Assembly (NCBI GenBank): GCA_007131465.1
Contig: SLQN01000130.1
Span: 1-6,579, forward strand
From: Paracoccaceae bacterium
GTDB taxonomy: Bacteria; Pseudomonadota; Alphaproteobacteria; Rhodobacterales; Rhodobacteraceae
DNA length: 6,579 nucleotides
Reading direction: 5' to 3'
Positions 6,556 through 6,579 of the stretch are shown here, one piece after another (position 1 is the stretch's first letter; every line of letters begins with the position of its first letter). The notes under the pieces are model-generated. The model saw only the letters and a program-made list of their open reading frames with translations, was not told the origin of the DNA and ran no database searches. Both the position numbers and the translations under genes were made by a program.

Positions 6556-6571
6556 GTCAACGCGACATTAA
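6556..6571 (-). promoter_or_regulatory. CtrA-box-like element upstream of mnmA
   Basis: Minus strand TTAA (6571-6568), seven bases, then TTGAC (6560-6556). The alphaproteobacterial cell-cycle regulator CtrA binds TTAA-N7-TTAAC; here one base differs (A to G). It ends 18 bp upstream of the mnmA -35 box and could equally serve a gene lying beyond the right edge. Such sites also arise by chance, so this is tentative. Confidence 0.3.
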
Positions 6572-6579
6572 ACATCTGG

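Overview
The window looks like ordinary chromosome from a high-GC alphaproteobacterium, most likely Rhodobacterales (Rhodobacteraceae/Roseobacteraceae). The main clues are the MnmA N-terminus ([22 protein letters not shown] style), the PdxA and RsmA sequence styles, and an uncharacterised protein of a type I associate with this order. It holds six protein genes: four recognisable housekeeping enzymes and two without an assignable function. I see no mobile element, CRISPR array, tRNA or rRNA gene, and no sign of recent transfer.

Layout. On the minus strand, reading right to left: mnmA (tRNA 2-thiouridylase), an 86-bp gap, then pdxA and rsmA, which overlap by four bases (ATGA). rsmA runs tail-to-tail, with a 10-bp gap, into a plus-strand gene for an exported protein of unknown function (2439-3440). 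That gene is separated by a 405-bp non-coding region from a divergent minus-strand gene of unknown function (1089-2033). This is followed 38 bp later by pyrC (dihydroorotase, start about 1050), which ends at the left edge.

How the genes work together. MnmA and RsmA both act on translation: tRNA wobble-base thiolation and 16S rRNA A1518/A1519 dimethylation. PdxA makes the precursor of pyridoxal 5'-phosphate, and PyrC catalyses the third step of pyrimidine synthesis. The minus-strand genes form two probable transcription units, mnmA-(pdxA-rsmA) and unknown-pyrC. The first has a good sigma70-type promoter in front of mnmA, and a CtrA-box-like element lies further upstream.

The most interesting part is the 405-bp divergent intergenic region at 2034-2438. 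It contains a perfect 17-bp tandem duplication directly in front of a start codon, a perfect 20-bp palindrome, and a second perfect inverted repeat (9-bp arms, 3-bp spacer) that overlaps a possible -35 element. These look like regulatory DNA for the two uncharacterised genes. I do not see a convincing novel multi-gene system; the candidates for new biology are the two unknown proteins and this control region.
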